From CADCTB01 sp036269435 (GTDB lineage Bacteria > Actinomycetota > Acidimicrobiia > Acidimicrobiales > AC-14): a stretch of 14,433 bases of DNA. The stretch covers positions 1 through 14,433 of the forward strand of contig DATASA010000039.1 of NCBI GenBank assembly GCA_036269435.1, given 5' to 3'. The notes beneath the pieces were generated by a model. It worked only from the letters and a program-made list of their open reading frames with translations, ran no database searches and was not told the origin of the DNA. The stretch's first letter is position 1, and every line of letters begins with the position of its first letter. Below, in pieces: positions 13,690-14,433 of the stretch. Position numbers and translations under genes: made by a program.

Positions 13690-14142
13690 ATGCCCCACCT
13701 CCAGCCCGGCGACGACGCGCCCGAATTCACCCTCTTGGACCAGTCCGGCTCGCCGCTCTCGCTGGCTGACCTGAGGGGCCGGAAGGTGCTCGTCTACTTC
13801 TACCCGAAGGCCGACACCCCCGGCTGAACGGTCCAAGCCTGTGCGATGCGTGACATCGCCGACCAGGTGGGCGACACCGCCATCATCGGGATCAGCCCCG
13901 ACAAGCCGGCCAAGCAGGCCAAGTTCGACACGAAGTACGGCCTCGGCTTCCCGCTGCTCGCCGACGAGGACCATGCCGTCGCCATCGCCTACGACGCGTG
14001 GGGCCAGCGGAGCATGTACGGCAAGAAGTACACGGGCATCATCCGCTCGGCATTCCTGATCGACGAGGCCGGCAAGGTCGCCCAGGCCTGGTACGACGTC
14101 AAGCCGGCCGATACCGCCACCAACCTCCTGGCCTCGCTGTAG
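13690..14142 (+). CDS. bcp: Bcp-type peroxiredoxin, predicted selenoprotein (in-frame TGA at the peroxidatic cysteine)
   Basis: Thiol peroxidase of the Bcp/PrxQ group, reducing peroxides in the cytoplasm. The 150-residue frame starts MPHLQPGDDAPEFTLLDQSG, continues VLVYFYPKADTPG, then has TGA at 13825-13827 (codon 46), followed without frame change by TVQACAMRD, GISPDKPAKQAKF, FPLLADEDHAVA, WGQRSMYGKKYTGI and RSAFLIDEAGKV to a TAG. E. coli Bcp has TPGCTVQAC: the TGA replaces exactly the peroxidatic C45, while the resolving cysteine (C51 here) is kept. A SECIS-like hairpin follows. I infer selenocysteine insertion; a nonsense mutation or sequencing error is the alternative. SelA/B/C/D are not in the window. 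A caller treating TGA as stop would give a 45-residue stub plus a false internal start at 13846. Ends 3 nt from a convergent gene. Confidence 0.88.
13837..13868 (+). promoter_or_regulatory. Putative bacterial SECIS element for the TGA at codon 46
   Basis: The upper stem GCGATG (13843-13848) pairs perfectly with CATCGC (13854-13859) around the 5-nt loop CGTGA, which has a G at its second position. The lower stem GCCTG (13837-13841) pairs with CAGGT (13864-13868), the outer pair being G-U. A single unpaired U (13842) sits on the 5' side between the stems, reminiscent of the bulged U in E. coli fdhF. The apical loop begins 21 nt after the TGA. The usual bacterial rules are a loop of 3-14 nt, a G in its first two bases, and 16-37 nt from UGA to loop; all are met. 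Confidence 0.7.
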
Positions 14143-14145
14143 CGC

Positions 14146-14433
14146 TCACCCGGGGGCGAGCGTCGCCTCCGGTCGTTCGCGGTCGGCGTAGGCGACCGGC
14201 CCGACCCCGGCGCCCGCGGCGGCCAGACGGGCCGCCAGGTCGTCGAGGGCATGGCGGAGGGCGTCGTGCTGGCGGGCGGTGACCGCCTCGCCCACGAAGA
14301 GCCCCACGTCGGTCTCCCCGGTCAGGCAGGTGGCGCGCGAGTCACGGCAGTTGTAGGCCCAGCACACGACGGTCGACCCGGCCGCGTACACCGCGACCCG
14401 GTCGGTGAGCGCCATGTCGCCGTCGCGGCCGCC
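14146..14433 (-). CDS. B3/B4-domain-like protein, C-terminal part (N-terminus beyond window)
   Basis: The minus-strand frame is open to the right edge and ends at 14146, 3 nt from the peroxiredoxin stop. The visible 95 residues contain VAVYAAG...VVCWAYNCRDSRATCLTGETDVGLF and then a helix (HDALRHALDDLAARLA). This resembles the end of stand-alone B3/B4 (PheT editing-like) domain proteins, where a hydrophobic strand is followed by WNWRDSxRTxLTEDT and a closing helix. Three cysteines cluster in CWAYNCRDSRATC. An ATG at 14415 could be a start but has no ribosome site and would leave an incomplete domain, so I treat the gene as truncated by the window. The stand-alone family may bind or edit aminoacyl-tRNA or free amino acids; its role here is unknown and the call is tentative. 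Confidence 0.5.
   Translation of the reverse strand, partial: GGRDGDMALTDRVAVYAAGSTVVCWAYNCRDSRATCLTGETDVGLFVGEAVTARQHDALRHALDDLAARLAAAGAGVGPVAYADRERPEATLAPG

Noticed and set aside
13690..13827. A separate 45-residue gene ending at the TGA, with a second gene starting at the ATG at 13846
   Set aside because: The two pieces are the halves of one Bcp domain in the same frame, and the break is at the catalytic residue. Neither half alone could fold as a peroxiredoxin.

Overview
The window is a dense, roughly 70% GC stretch of an actinobacterial chromosome. Tight ATGA/GTGA gene overlaps, GTG/TTG starts, TAnnnT -10 boxes placed 6-7 nt before start codons, an AccD6-like carboxyltransferase, an InhA-type enoyl-ACP reductase and a mycothiol-type DinB-fold protein all point to Actinomycetota. 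A deep lineage such as Acidimicrobiia is my guess; no rRNA or other marker is present to confirm it.

Layout. (1) 1-638, minus: OmpR/PhoP-type response regulator, cut by the left edge. (2) 766-6793: a tryptophan block holding trpC, a TrpB2-type synthase, a 16-bp tandem repeat array, a minus-strand mycothiol-dependent-type enzyme, trpF, trpB1, a PadR-family regulator and trpA. (3) 6825-13679: a type II fatty-acid synthesis operon in the order fabD, biotin-carrier-like protein, fabH, fabG, acpP, fabF, accD6-like, fabI. (4) 13690-14142: a Bcp-type peroxiredoxin. (5) 14146 to the right edge, minus: C-terminal part of a B3/B4-domain-like protein.

The trp genes supply the later steps of tryptophan synthesis (PRAI, IGPS and both synthase subunits); trpE, trpG and trpD are not here. 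The fab operon runs from malonyl transfer (FabD) through initiation (FabH), elongation (FabF), reduction (FabG, FabI) and the carrier (AcpP). A carboxyltransferase and a small biotin-carrier-like protein suggest malonyl-CoA supply, but the carrier-like protein has no lysine at all and cannot be biotinylated.

The most striking observation is in the peroxiredoxin. The reading frame has a TGA exactly where the peroxidatic cysteine belongs (TPG-stop-TVQAC), and the frame then continues with a full, conserved Bcp sequence. A hairpin with bacterial SECIS geometry begins just downstream, its apical loop 21 nt after the TGA. I read this as a selenocysteine-containing peroxiredoxin that standard gene calling would split or truncate. 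Other points of interest are the non-biotinylatable carrier protein, the PadR regulator between trpB and trpA, two classes of TrpB in one cluster, a set of apparently leaderless promoters, and a 16-bp array that seems to have grown out of the end of the trpB2 gene. No tRNA, rRNA, CRISPR array or insertion sequence was seen, and no gap between genes exceeds 300 bases.
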